Assembly (NCBI GenBank): GCA_036675345.1
Contig: JAKFFE010000018.1
Location: 310,001-374,000, forward strand
DNA from: JALYOC01 sp036675345
GTDB lineage: Bacteria; Myxococcota; Myxococcia; Myxococcales; Myxococcaceae
Direction: 5' to 3'
DNA: 64,000 nucleotides
Position numbers and translations under genes: made by a program. Positions 25,966 to 34,240 of the stretch are shown piece after piece (position 1 is the stretch's first letter; the number at the start of each line of letters is the position of its first letter). The notes below the pieces were generated by a model that saw only the letters and a program-made list of their open reading frames with translations, made no database searches and was not told the origin of the DNA.

Positions 25966-28146
25966 TCAGCGCTGGGTGGCGGGCGGGGTCCCCTGCCGCA
26001 AGGTGGCCTCCGAGGGTTTGACCTCCGGCGCCGCGGCGTGGCGGATCGGCTGGAGGGTCTTCTCTCCGCTCACCCGGCGCGCCAGCTCCATCAGCACCTG
26101 CTGGCTGCGGAAGGGCGGCCCCTCGCGGGACACCGGGAGGTAGTTCCCGTCCACCCCCAATTGCCGGGCCTTGACGTTGTCGCGCAGCCCCACTCCCAGC
26201 ACTTCGTCCACCAGCCGGGCCTTGAGCGCCGGATCCTCCACCGGGAACATCACCTCCACCCGGCGGAAGAAGTTGCGGGGCATCCAGTCCGCGGAGGAGG
26301 CGAACACCTCCATCTGGGGACCGGAGCCAAAGGCGAACACCCGGCTGTGCTCCAGGTAGCGGTCCACCACGCTGTAGACGCGGATCCGGTCCGAGACCCC
26401 CTCCATCCCCGGGCGCAGGCAGCAGATCCCGCGCACCAGCAGATCGATCTCCACCCCGGCCTGGCTGGCCCGGTAGAGGGCGCGGATCACCGTGGGGTCC
26501 ACCAGCGAGTTCATCTTGGCCAGGATCCGCCCGCCGTGCCCGGAGGCGGCGCGCTCGGTCTCCCGCTCGATCAACGCCACGATCTTGTTCTGGAGGTTCA
26601 GCGGCGCCACCGTCAGCTTCTTCCAGTGGGGCACGGTGGAGTAGCCGGTGAGCATGTTGAACAGCGCGGTGACGTCGTCCGCCACCGCCTCCTGGGTGGT
26701 GAACAAGGAGAGGTCGGTGTACTGCCGCGCGGTGATCGGGTTGTAGTTGCCGGTGCCCAGGTGCACGTAGCGGCGGATCCCGTTGCCCTCCTTGCGCACC
26801 ACCAGCGCCACCTTGCAGTGGGTCTTGAGCCCCATCAGCCCGTAGACCACGTGGACCCCGCTCTCCTCCATCCGCCGCGCCCAGGCGATGTTGTTGGCCT
26901 CGTCCAGCCGGGCCTTGAGCTCCACCAGCACCGCCACCTGCTTGCCGTTCTCCACCGCCCGCTCCAGCGCGCGGGCCACCGGTGAGTCCAGGCTGGTGCG
27001 GTACAGGGTCTGCTTGATCGCCAGCACGTTCGGATCCTCGGCCGCCTCCTCCATGAAGCGGGTCACCGGATCGAACGATTCGTAGGGGTGGTGCAGGAGC
27101 ACATCCCGGGTGCTGATCACCGAGAGGATGCTCTCCGCGTCCCGGAACACCGGGGGGGTCACCGGGGTGAACGCCTCCGCGTGCAGCTCCGGGCGGGGGT
27201 CCAGCTCGCCCAGCGAACCCAGGTCCTGGCCATGCAGCGGGCCGTCGATCCGGTACACGTCCGCCGGGGTCAGCTTCAGCGCCGAGACCAGCACCTCCTC
27301 CGCCTCCTTGCTGGCCGCAGCGTCGATCTCCAAACGCACCGCCGCGCCCCGGTCCCGGCGCCGCAGCTCCTCCTGGATCGAGGAGAGGAGATCCTCGGAC
27401 TCCTCCTCGTCCACGTTGATGTCCCAGTTGCGGGTGACCCGGAAGGCGGCGGAGTGGACCACCGAGAAGCCGGGGAACAGCTCCACCACGTGCGCGGCGA
27501 TCAGCTGCTCCAGCCACAGGTAGGCGTTCCCGGTGGCGGACGGGACCTTCACCAGCCGCTTGAGCACCGAGGGCACCTGCACCACCGCCACCAGATTCTC
27601 GCGCTGCTCGGTCTTGCGCTTGCGCCGTCCCTCCCGGCGCAGGAACACCGCCAGGTTCAGGGTCTTGTTGCGCAGGTGCGGGAAGGGGTGCCCGGGATCC
27701 ACCGCCAGCGGGGTCAGCGCCGGAAAGATGGAGGCGGTGAAGTGGACCTTGGCCGCGGCCCGCTGCTCGGCGGAGAGCGCGTCGTAGCCCAGCACGAACA
27801 CCTGGTGCTCGGCCAGCAGCGGCAGCAGCTCCTCCTTCCAGGTCCGGTACTGCTCGGCCACCATCGCGTGGGAACGATCGGAGATCGCGGAGAGCTGCTC
27901 GCCCGGCAAGAGCCCGTCGGCGGCGGTCTCCGCCACGTTGCCCAGGATCTGCTGCTTGAGCCCCGCCACCCGGACCATGAAGAACTCGTCCAGGTTGGAG
28001 GAGACGATGCTGAAGAACTTCAGCCGCTCGTAGATCGGCAGCGAGGCGTTCTTCGTCTCCAGCAGGACCCGGTCGTTGAAGGCCAGCCAGGACAGCTCGC
28101 GGTTGATGAACAGCTTGGGGTTCTGGAGTTCCATCGGCGGTGTCAT
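25966..28146 (-). CDS. ppk1: Polyphosphate kinase 1
   Basis: 726 residues from ATG 28146 (ATG 28134 also possible), the normal PPK1 size. The N-terminal LFINRELSWLAFNDRVL and LDEFFMVRVAG, the autophosphorylated His (His443 by this start, in GLKTHCKV) and HLGTGNYNP with the second catalytic block are all present. The enzyme reversibly transfers the gamma-phosphate of ATP to inorganic polyphosphate. It is transcribed divergently from the exopolyphosphatase gene with 93 bp between the starts, so synthesis and breakdown of polyphosphate share one control region. Confidence 0.97.
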   Translation of the reverse strand: MTPPMELQNPKLFINRELSWLAFNDRVLLETKNASLPIYERLKFFSIVSSNLDEFFMVRVAGLKQQILGNVAETAADGLLPGEQLSAISDRSHAMVAEQYRTWKEELLPLLAEHQVFVLGYDALSAEQRAAAKVHFTASIFPALTPLAVDPGHPFPHLRNKTLNLAVFLRREGRRKRKTEQRENLVAVVQVPSVLKRLVKVPSATGNAYLWLEQLIAAHVVELFPGFSVVHSAAFRVTRNWDINVDEEESEDLLSSIQEELRRRDRGAAVRLEIDAAASKEAEEVLVSALKLTPADVYRIDGPLHGQDLGSLGELDPRPELHAEAFTPVTPPVFRDAESILSVISTRDVLLHHPYESFDPVTRFMEEAAEDPNVLAIKQTLYRTSLDSPVARALERAVENGKQVAVLVELKARLDEANNIAWARRMEESGVHVVYGLMGLKTHCKVALVVRKEGNGIRRYVHLGTGNYNPITARQYTDLSLFTTQEAVADDVTALFNMLTGYSTVPHWKKLTVAPLNLQNKIVALIERETERAASGHGGRILAKMNSLVDPTVIRALYRASQAGVEIDLLVRGICCLRPGMEGVSDRIRVYSVVDRYLEHSRVFAFGSGPQMEVFASSADWMPRNFFRRVEVMFPVEDPALKARLVDEVLGVGLRDNVKARQLGVDGNYLPVSREGPPFRSQQVLMELARRVSGEKTLQPIRHAAAPEVKPSEATLRQGTPPATQR

Positions 28147-28239
28147 CGGAGCACGCCCATTGTGCGGGCACTGTGGCGGAACCGTGACTTTTCCACCCCA
28201 AAGGTCCCCGCTGCTGTCCTCCAGGCATATTGTCCACCG

Positions 28240-29841
28240 GTGGCAATTCCTGACCGGGTGTACGGCGCGATCGACGTGGGGACCAACGCGGTCCGGCTGG
28301 AGCTGGCGCGGCGGCTGCCCGACGGCTCGCTGGAGGTCCTGCACCAGGAGCGCGACCCGGTGCGTCCCGGGGAGGGGGTGTTCAAGACTGGCGCCATTCC
28401 CCCGGAGGTGGCCGACCGGCTGATCGCCACCCTGCGGCGGTACTCGGCGCTGTGCCAGCGGTACCGGGCGGTGGTCCGGGCGGTGGCCACCAGCGCGGTG
28501 CGAGAGGCCCGGAACCAGGAGGAGATCGTCCGCCGGGTGTGGCGGGAGGCCAATCTCAAGCTGGAGGTGATCTCCGGCAAGGAAGAGGCCCGGCTGATCT
28601 GCCTGGGGGTGCTGCAGGGCAAACCGCCGCTGCGCCGCTCACTGTGCGTGGACATCGGCGGCGGGTCCACCGAGGTGGCCAGCGCCCTGGGGGAGAAGCC
28701 CGAACACCTGTGGAGCATGCTGCTGGGCGCGGTGCAGCTGACCGACGTGTTCGACTCCCAGGGGAAGGTCACCAGCAAGCGGCTGGCCCTGATGCGTCAC
28801 TTCGCGCTGGAGGCCCTGCGCAAGCAGATCCCGACCAGGATCCCCCGCGCACCCCGGGTGGCGCTGGGCAGCTCCGGCACCATCAACGCGGTGGTGGGGT
28901 TCGCCTCCGAGGGGGCCTCGCAGGCCACCCCCAAGCAGCTGGGCCGCGCGGTGGAGCGGCTGGCCCGGATGGACAACGCCCAGCGCAAGAAGCACTTCGA
29001 CGCCAAGCGGGCGGACATCGTGCTTGCGGGGGCGGTGATCCTGGAGGCGGTGGCGGTGCACCTGGACCTGGAGAAGGTCACCGCGGTGGATCGCGGGCTG
29101 CGCAATGGGCTGCTGCTGGACCTGGTCCGCCGCGAGAACGCGCAGGGCGGCGACACCTCGCTGGCCGACGCGGCGCTGGGGATCGGGCGGCGGTTCTTCT
29201 TTGACGAACCCCACTCCCGGCAGGTGACCCGGCTGGCGCTCAAGCTGTTCGACGACCTGGCCCCGCTGCACCGGCTGCCGGCCGCGGATCGCCGCTTCCT
29301 GGAGGTGGCCGGGCTGCTGCACGACATCGGCACCGCGGTCAGCTACACCAAGCACCACCGCCACACCCAGTACCTGATCCAGAACGCGGACATCCCCGGG
29401 CTGGCCGACCGCGAACGCGAGCTGGTGGGGAGGGTGGCCCGCTACCATCGCCGCAGTCCTCCGGAGGCCGCCCACAAGGGAATGGCCGGCCTGGCCCCGG
29501 TGGAGATCCGCACCGTGCGCAAGCTGTCCACCCTGCTGCGGGTGGCGGACTCGCTGGACTGCTCCCACCAGGAGCTGGTCGCGGAGCTGAGCGCCTCGGT
29601 CACCCGCCAGGCGGTGAACGTGGCGCTGAGGACGCGGGGCTCACCGGACCTGGAGCTGTGGGACGTGCAGAAGGAGGTGGCGGTGTTCCGCAAGGTCTTC
29701 GGCAAGGGCCTGCACTTCCAGGTGGAACCGGCGCTGCCCCGGCGCGCTGCGGCCGGACGGGCTTCCGCCCCCGGGTCAGGGAGAGCGCCCGCTGGCCCCC
29801 GCCGGACTCCCGGCGATTCGCGCAGGCGGCGCCCTTCTTGA
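28240..29841 (+). CDS. ppx: Exopolyphosphatase (Ppx/GppA) with C-terminal HD-type domain and an acquired tail
   Basis: 533 residues from GTG 28240. The ASKHA-fold core shows YGAIDVGTNAVRLELA, ATSAVREARN, VDIGGGSTE and ALGSSGTINAV. A C-terminal HD-like region has GLLHDIG and KHHRHTQYLI, as in long Ppx enzymes. It should release phosphate from polyphosphate ends or act on pppGpp. The last 30 or so residues (from about 503) are Arg/Pro/Ala-rich and unlike the family. They are encoded by a 96-bp segment (29746-29841) that duplicates, in antisense, the 3' end of the SixA-like gene, so the tail looks acquired. Divergent from ppk1. Confidence 0.92.
   Translation: MAIPDRVYGAIDVGTNAVRLELARRLPDGSLEVLHQERDPVRPGEGVFKTGAIPPEVADRLIATLRRYSALCQRYRAVVRAVATSAVREARNQEEIVRRVWREANLKLEVISGKEEARLICLGVLQGKPPLRRSLCVDIGGGSTEVASALGEKPEHLWSMLLGAVQLTDVFDSQGKVTSKRLALMRHFALEALRKQIPTRIPRAPRVALGSSGTINAVVGFASEGASQATPKQLGRAVERLARMDNAQRKKHFDAKRADIVLAGAVILEAVAVHLDLEKVTAVDRGLRNGLLLDLVRRENAQGGDTSLADAALGIGRRFFFDEPHSRQVTRLALKLFDDLAPLHRLPAADRRFLEVAGLLHDIGTAVSYTKHHRHTQYLIQNADIPGLADRERELVGRVARYHRRSPPEAAHKGMAGLAPVEIRTVRKLSTLLRVADSLDCSHQELVAELSASVTRQAVNVALRTRGSPDLELWDVQKEVAVFRKVFGKGLHFQVEPALPRRAAAGRASAPGSGRAPAGPRRTPGDSRRRRPS
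29746..29841 (+). repeat. Direct repeat, left copy (in the ppx 3' end)
   Basis: These 96 bp align without gaps to 31220-31315, with 7 differences by eye (about 93% identity). In the right copy the sequence is the genuine 3' end of the SixA-like gene. In this copy, the minus-strand reading has lost the stop (CAG for TAG) and carries several amino acid changes, so it is the degenerate one. On the plus strand it supplies the end of ppx, including its TGA. Confidence 0.9.
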
Positions 29842-29942
29842 CGCAGGCGGCGGCTTAGCCCCTCGCCCTCGAAAAAAAAGCGACTCTGGGGTGAAGGTCT
29901 TTTCGGCTCCCTCCTCTCAACAGCAAAAGGACGGTGAACGAG

Positions 29943-30614
29943 ATGAAGACCTGCGACGAGTTTCAGCTGGCGATTGAAATGCAGCAGCGCGGCGCCCTGG
30001 AGGTGGGCTCGGGGAGTGAGGCCCAGGCCCACGTCGCCGGGTGCGCGATTTGCCAGCGTGAGTTGGCCCAGCTGGCAGAGGTCGACGCCGCGCTCAAGGT
30101 CACTCCCGGCGCGCCTCCGTCCCGCTACAGCGAGGTGGCGCAGGCGCTGGGCCGCGACCGGTTCTGGAGCAAGTACCTTCCCTCGATCGCGCTGGGTTCG
30201 TTCGTCGGGCAGGGAGCGCTGCTGGCGCTGCTGATCTCGCCGGACGCCCCCTTGAAGGTCTGGGGGATCATCTCCGCGGCCGGCGTGGTGTTCGCGGCCG
30301 CGGTCACCCTGGAGGTCCGGCGCAAGCGGCGGTCGACGCTGGAGGCGGCGCGGCTGGGCGTGGAGGCCTGGGCCAGGCACCGGCGAGCGCAGCTGAAGGC
30401 GGACCAAAGCGACCTGCGGAAGATGATGTGGATCCTCCCGGTGATGGGCCTGCTGATGGTGGCCGGCGCCGCGGTGATGGGTTCGGAGCAGCGCCTCGGT
30501 CAGTGGCTGCTGGGCGGTACCGCCGCTGCGGTGGTGGGGCTGATGATCTACTTCGCGGCCGTCACCGGTCCGCGCCTGCGCCGCGAACGGGCCGAGCTGG
30601 GAGAGGCGTCGTGA
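29943..30614 (+). CDS. Membrane zinc-finger anti-sigma factor (putative)
   Basis: 223 residues. The N-terminal 60 residues carry HVAGCAICQREL, the His-x3-Cys-x2-Cys zinc motif of ZAS-type anti-sigma factors. There are about four hydrophobic segments in two pairs (about 80-130 and 160-210), making it an inner-membrane protein. The start is ATG 29943; GTG 29934 is closer to the AAGGA at 29927-29931. The ECF sigma gene begins within its stop codon (GTGA, 30611-30614), giving tight coupling. The order anti-sigma before sigma is the reverse of the common arrangement. The pair lies between two 96-bp direct repeats. Confidence 0.82.
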   Translation: MKTCDEFQLAIEMQQRGALEVGSGSEAQAHVAGCAICQRELAQLAEVDAALKVTPGAPPSRYSEVAQALGRDRFWSKYLPSIALGSFVGQGALLALLISPDAPLKVWGIISAAGVVFAAAVTLEVRRKRRSTLEAARLGVEAWARHRRAQLKADQSDLRKMMWILPVMGLLMVAGAAVMGSEQRLGQWLLGGTAAAVVGLMIYFAAVTGPRLRRERAELGEAS

Positions 30615-31189
30615 TCGCCGCGGGCGCCTTCGACGAAGCGGCCCTGGTGGTCGCCGCCCTCTCGTCACGCGCGGAGGAACGCGAGGAGGCCTTCCGGCGC
30701 TTGTACGAGTCGCTCAGCCCGCGGCTGTACTCGGTCTGCTTCGGGATCACGCGCGACGCGGCGGATGCTCAGGACGCGGTGCAGGAGACCTTCGTCTCCA
30801 TCCAGCGCGCGCTGCCGGAGTTTCGTGGCGGGGCGCAGCTCTCGACCTGGGCGTACCAGATCGCCGTCCGGGCGGCGGTGCAGGTCCGATCGCGGCGGGC
30901 GCGCCACTCGGGTGAAGAGGTGGATGCGCAGGCGATGGACCCACGGCCCGGCGTGGAGGAGGCCGTGGAGGCCCGCCAACGCAAGGCGCACCTGGACCGC
31001 GCGATGAAGACGCTGTCGCTCGAGCACCGCACCGTGCTGTCGCTGTTCGCGGTGGAGGGGCTCTCGCACCAGGAGATCGCCCGCATCCTCGGCATCCCCG
31101 AGGGCACGGTGTGGTCGCGGCTGCACCTGGCGCGAAAGCGCCTGGCCGCCGCGATGCAGACCAGCGCCTCTGCGAGCCCGGCCCGGTAG
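30611..31189 (+). CDS. ECF-type RNA polymerase sigma factor
   Basis: 192 residues from GTG 30611, overlapping the anti-sigma stop by 4 bp, with GAGAGG upstream. Region 2 lies at about 25-95 (FRRLYESLSPRLYSVCF, DAQDAVQETFVSI, FRGGAQLSTWAYQIA) and region 4 at about 130-180 (LSLEHRTVLSLFAVEGLSHQ, IPEGTVWSRLHLARK helix-turn-helix). It redirects RNA polymerase to a set of promoters when released by its membrane anti-sigma partner. The signal is unknown. It is part of the repeat-flanked module between ppx and the SixA-like gene. Confidence 0.93.
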   Translation: MIAAGAFDEAALVVAALSSRAEEREEAFRRLYESLSPRLYSVCFGITRDAADAQDAVQETFVSIQRALPEFRGGAQLSTWAYQIAVRAAVQVRSRRARHSGEEVDAQAMDPRPGVEEAVEARQRKAHLDRAMKTLSLEHRTVLSLFAVEGLSHQEIARILGIPEGTVWSRLHLARKRLAAAMQTSASASPAR

Positions 31190-31219
31190 CGGCGATCATC
31201 CAGGGAGTCGGTCTCGCCT

Positions 31220-31315
31220 GCTACGGCCGGACGGGCTTCCGCCCCGGGGTCAGGTAGAGCGCCAACTGGCCCCCGCCGGACTCCCGGCGAATCGCGTAGG
31301 CGGCGCCCTTCTTGA
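31220..31315 (-). repeat. Direct repeat, right copy (3' end of the SixA-like gene)
   Basis: The intact member of the pair with 29746-29841. It includes the TAG stop of the SixA-like gene (31221-31223) and its last 31 codons. The two copies face the same way, 1474 bp apart, and enclose the anti-sigma and ECF sigma genes. Confidence 0.9.
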
Positions 31316-31700
31316 AGTCGTAGGGCAGCGGGGTCTGATGCAGCAGCCGCCCCGCCACCTCCTCCAGCGAGGGGTTGTGGCCCACCACCGCGGTCCCGCG
31401 CGGGAGGGTGTCGATCAGCTTGAGGGTGCGGGAGGTGGCGTTGGGTCCCGGGGAGAGGGACTCGTGGATCTCCACCGAGTCCAGGCCGCACGCCTCCGCC
31501 AGCAGATCCGCGGTCTGTACCGCGCGCACCAGGGGGCTGGAGACGATCATCCGGATCGACAGCTTCCTGGCCAGCCGCTGGGCCTGCTTGCGGAACTTGC
31601 GGCGGCCCTCCTCGGTGAGTCCCCGCGCGCCGTCTCCGGCCCGGTGGGACTCCTGGGCCAGGCCGTGGCGCACCAGGATGATCAGGTCGTCGTCCTTCAT
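31221..31700 (-). CDS. sixA: SixA-like phosphohistidine phosphatase (histidine phosphatase superfamily)
   Basis: 159 residues from ATG 31700, the usual SixA size. The catalytic motif ILVRHGLAQE supplies the nucleophile His, with VSSPLVRAVQTA and the second His in VVGHNPSLE. SixA removes phosphate from histidine phosphotransfer proteins and so damps phosphorelays; small phosphoesters are an alternative substrate. The 31-codon end is duplicated at 29746-29841. The convergent neighbour is the ECF sigma gene (31 bp away). The in-frame sequence upstream to 31832 is Pro/Arg-rich and non-coding in character. Confidence 0.88.
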   Translation of the reverse strand: MKDDDLIILVRHGLAQESHRAGDGARGLTEEGRRKFRKQAQRLARKLSIRMIVSSPLVRAVQTADLLAEACGLDSVEIHESLSPGPNATSRTLKLIDTLPRGTAVVGHNPSLEEVAGRLLHQTPLPYDFKKGAAYAIRRESGGGQLALYLTPGRKPVRP

Positions 31701-31741
31701 CAGGATCAGACGATAGGGACGGCCCCTCCCCGCCGCGACCG

Positions 31742-31807
31742 GTCCTTTGGGAGGACGTCGGGAAGAATGAAGAAGGGCGAACCCGGGGGGGAGCATCCAT
31801 CGCTCCC
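31742..31807. other. Two hairpins downstream of the 91-residue gene
   Basis: GTCCT/AGGAC (31742-31746, 31752-31756) and GGGAGC/GCTCCC (31789-31794, 31802-31807). The second could help end transcription of the gene at 31849, but there is no U-tract. Otherwise the 148 bp between this gene and the SixA-like gene hold nothing I recognise. Confidence 0.3.
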
Positions 31808-31848
31808 ATCCAAGGCCCGCCCTCTTCGTCACGCGGTCGCTGTTGCGA

Positions 31849-32124
31849 CTACTGGATCGACGCGGCTTCCGGCTGGAAGGACAAGGACAGCTTGCCCTTC
31901 CCTTCCGGGTCCAGCCGGATCTGCACCGGGATCCCCTTCTGGCGGTACTGCTCCAAGGAGGCCTCCGCGGTGTTCAGCAGGTCCTGGTAGTGCTCATCCA
32001 GCTCCATCGCCACCAGCAGGCTGGTCTCGTCCGAATCGGGGTGACCCGCATTGGCGATCACGCAGCGCTGAAACCGGGCCCAGCGGCCATTCTCCATCTT
32101 CACCAGCTCGCCTTCGTAAGCCAT
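31849..32124 (-). CDS. Conserved-looking hypothetical protein
   Basis: 91 residues from ATG 32124, with a clear GGAGG 6 nt upstream. The N-terminal part (YEGELVKMENGRWARFQRC) looks like a small beta-rich module, then an acidic helix (LDEHYQDLLNTAEASLEQY), then two strands. It has no signal peptide and I do not recognise a family. It stands alone on the minus strand; the upstream intergenic region is the most A+T-rich part of the window. Confidence 0.7.
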   Translation of the reverse strand: MAYEGELVKMENGRWARFQRCVIANAGHPDSDETSLLVAMELDEHYQDLLNTAEASLEQYRQKGIPVQIRLDPEGKGKLSLSFQPEAASIQ

Positions 32125-32130
32125 TTCCAA

Positions 32131-32400
32131 CCTCCGTGCTGGGCCCCGGGGGACCGCGTGAGAGCCAAGATAAGGGCTTTGCCGTTCCGCGTCATCCCCC
32201 CTCCTGAAAATTTAGTTAAGTCGGCATTCCCACAGCGGATTCAGCTGATGGATGGAGATCCAAGCGTCGTCCCAAGCCTCCACTTTGTGAAAGTTGTAAA
32301 TTTTCGCCGCTGTAAATTCGTTTACTGAACACCCGCGACCTGGGGGCGGGCGACAGGGGCCACCGCTGCCCCGGACCAGGGCGCGTGTTATCCGGCGCAC
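32131..32400. other. A+T-rich intergenic island
   Basis: A 270-bp gap between divergent genes. From about 32200 to 32330 it is visibly A+T-rich compared with its surroundings. It contains a direct repeat TGTAAATT (32295-32302 and 32311-32318) and a dyad GTAAA-TTCG-TTTAC (32312-32325). Short frames with plausible-looking translations occur on both strands, but none has a convincing start. It may hold promoters for both flanking genes, or the remnant of foreign DNA. Confidence 0.5.
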
Positions 32401-33069
32401 ATGCGCGTGCGAGCAGCGGTCTTCGACATGGATGGCACCCTGGTGGACAACATGCGCTTCCACGGCACCGCCTGGATGGCGTTCACCCAGCGCCACCGGC
32501 TGACCGCCACCGTGGAGCAGTTCGAGCGCGACTTCGCTGGGAAGAAGAACGAGGAGATCCTCCCGCTGCTGTTCGGGCGGCCCCTGGGAGCGGAGGAGGC
32601 GGCAGCCCTGGCAGAGGAGAAAGAGGCGGACTATCGGCGGGCCTACGCGCCGCACCTGGCGCTGCTGCCCGGCGCCCGGGAGCTGTTGGACCTGCTGCGG
32701 TCCCAGGGGCTGAAGACCGCGGTGGCCACCGCCGCCCCGCCGCTGAACCGGGCCCTGGTGGTGGAGGGGCTGGGACTGCAGTCACTCTTCGACGCGATCG
32801 TGGGGCCGGACGGGGCCACCCGCGGCAAGCCGTTTCCGGACATCTTCCTGGCGGCGGCGCGGGCAATCGCGGTGGACCCCGGGGCCTGCGTGGCCTTCGA
32901 GGACGCGCTCAACGGGGTGAGGTCCGCCAAGGCCGCCGGGATGTTCACGGTGGGGGTGACCACCATGGCCTCCGCGGACGCGCTGCGGGAGGCGGGCGCG
33001 GACGCGGTGGTGCGGGACTTCACCGAGGTGCTGCAGGGCCGGCTGCGCGCCCACTTGCTGGGGGCCTGA
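32401..33069 (+). CDS. HAD-superfamily hydrolase (beta-phosphoglucomutase/phosphatase-like)
   Basis: 222 residues. FDMDGTLVDN gives the HAD nucleophile pair, with a helical cap domain (about 15-85), then AVATAAPP (motif II Thr/Ser), GKPFPDIF (motif III Lys) and AFEDALNGV (motif IV). This layout suits sugar-phosphate phosphatases and beta-phosphoglucomutases of subfamily IA. The substrate is unknown. It is cytoplasmic, stands alone on the plus strand, and its stop lies 3 bp from that of the convergent dehydrogenase. Confidence 0.9.
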   Translation: MRVRAAVFDMDGTLVDNMRFHGTAWMAFTQRHRLTATVEQFERDFAGKKNEEILPLLFGRPLGAEEAAALAEEKEADYRRAYAPHLALLPGARELLDLLRSQGLKTAVATAAPPLNRALVVEGLGLQSLFDAIVGPDGATRGKPFPDIFLAAARAIAVDPGACVAFEDALNGVRSAKAAGMFTVGVTTMASADALREAGADAVVRDFTEVLQGRLRAHLLGA

Positions 33070-33072
33070 CCC

Positions 33073-33963
33073 TCAGCCGATGCGGGTCTGGCACAGCTCT
33101 TCGTAGGCGGTGACCACCGCGGCGATGTCCAGCTCGCCCTTCCCGGCGGCGCGGGCGGTCACGTACGCCTGGGCCACGCCGGCGGCGGCCGGGGTGGGGA
33201 CGTGGTGGAGGGCGGCGCTCTCCAGGAACAGCCGCAGGTCCTTGAACATCAGATCGATCGAGAAGTGGGTGGCAAAGTCCCGGCCCAGGATCTGCTGGCC
33301 CTTGAAGTCGAAGTACGGGGAGCGGAACCCGGAGGCCTGCACCACCTCGATCAGCTTGCGCGGATCCACCCCCGCCTTCTGGGTCAGCAAGAGCCCCTCG
33401 GAGAACGCCTGCAACATGGCGGCGATCAGCGCGTTGCCGGCCAGCTTCACCTGGCTGCCCGCCGGCACCGGTCCGCAGTGGATCACCTTCTCCGAGACCG
33501 CCGCGAAGATTGGCCGGGCCTGGGCCATCGCCTCCTCCGACCCGCCGGCCATCACCACCAGGGTGCCCTTCTCCGCCCCGCCCTTGCTGCCGGTGACTGG
33601 GGCCTCCACATAGGAGAGGCCCCGCTGCGCAGCCTGGCTCTCCAGGGTCTGGGAGAGGTCGGGAGAGATGGTGGAGAAGTCGATGAACAGCTGCCCCTTC
33701 CGACTGCCGGCGAACAGCCCGTCGGGGCCGTGCACCACCGACTCCAGCGCCGCCGGGTCCGCCACGCAGGTGCAGAACACATCCACCCCGCTGGCCAGCT
33801 CCCGCGGGGTGGATGCCACCGTGGCCCCGTCCTTCACCAGGGCCTCCGCCCGGGCGCGGGTGCGGTTCCAGACCACCACCTCGAAGCCCTTGAGGGCCAG
33901 GTTGCGGGCCATCCGGCTGCCCATGATCCCCATCCCCACAAAACCGACCTTCAAAGTGCTCAT
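33073..33963 (-). CDS. NAD(P)-dependent beta-hydroxyacid dehydrogenase
   Basis: 296 residues from ATG 33963, with GGAGAG upstream. The Rossmann start VGFVGMGIMGSRMARNL, the substrate-binding FIDFSTISPDL and VEAPVTGSKGGAEKGTL, and the catalytic Lys in GSQVKLAGNAL match the 3-hydroxyisobutyrate/glyoxylate (succinic semialdehyde) reductase family. It oxidises or reduces a small beta-hydroxyacid; the exact substrate cannot be decided. Nearby genes do not form a valine-degradation cluster, so glyoxylate or succinic semialdehyde reduction is as likely. Confidence 0.92.
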   Translation of the reverse strand: MSTLKVGFVGMGIMGSRMARNLALKGFEVVVWNRTRARAEALVKDGATVASTPRELASGVDVFCTCVADPAALESVVHGPDGLFAGSRKGQLFIDFSTISPDLSQTLESQAAQRGLSYVEAPVTGSKGGAEKGTLVVMAGGSEEAMAQARPIFAAVSEKVIHCGPVPAGSQVKLAGNALIAAMLQAFSEGLLLTQKAGVDPRKLIEVVQASGFRSPYFDFKGQQILGRDFATHFSIDLMFKDLRLFLESAALHHVPTPAAAGVAQAYVTARAAGKGELDIAAVVTAYEELCQTRIG

Positions 33964-34002
33964 GGCTTCTCTCCTGGGGCGGGGATCCATAGAGTTCCCC
34001 CC

Positions 34003-34230
34003 ATGAAGTTTCCAGCGCTGTTCCGCAAGGACCCCACCCAGCTGGCCGCGCCGGACGCGCAGGATCGCGCCGAGAAGCTGCTGGCGGACTCCTTCCGCCT
34101 GCTGGGCCAGGTGTGCGGGAAGGTGGCGGACCTGATCGAGACCCAGCGGCTGCAGCGCTCCGGCTACGAGAAGCAGGAGCGGTTTTTGGAGCGGTTGGAC
34201 AAAGACGCGTCCAAGCCGGACGCGAAGTAG
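34003..34230 (+). CDS. Small helical hypothetical protein
   Basis: 75 residues from ATG 34003. Almost wholly helical and charged: a middle helix with DRAEKLLADSFRLLGQVC and a Lys/Asp-rich C-terminus. There is no signal peptide or known motif. It lies divergent from the dehydrogenase (39 bp) and 10 bp before the amidohydrolase gene, so it may be the first gene of a short operon. No clear Shine-Dalgarno precedes it. Confidence 0.6.
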   Translation: MKFPALFRKDPTQLAAPDAQDRAEKLLADSFRLLGQVCGKVADLIETQRLQRSGYEKQERFLERLDKDASKPDAK

Positions 34231-34240
34231 CCTCCCCCGC

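Noticed and set aside
29934..29942. GTG 29934 as start of the anti-sigma gene
   Set aside because: It lies only 2 nt from the AAGGA site; ATG 29943 at 11 nt is more plausible, though neither spacing is ideal.
32100..32195. Short minus-strand frame with strong AGGAGGGGGG before ATG 32195
   Set aside because: It overlaps the 91-residue gene in another frame and its translation resembles no protein; the site may be chance in a G-rich stretch.
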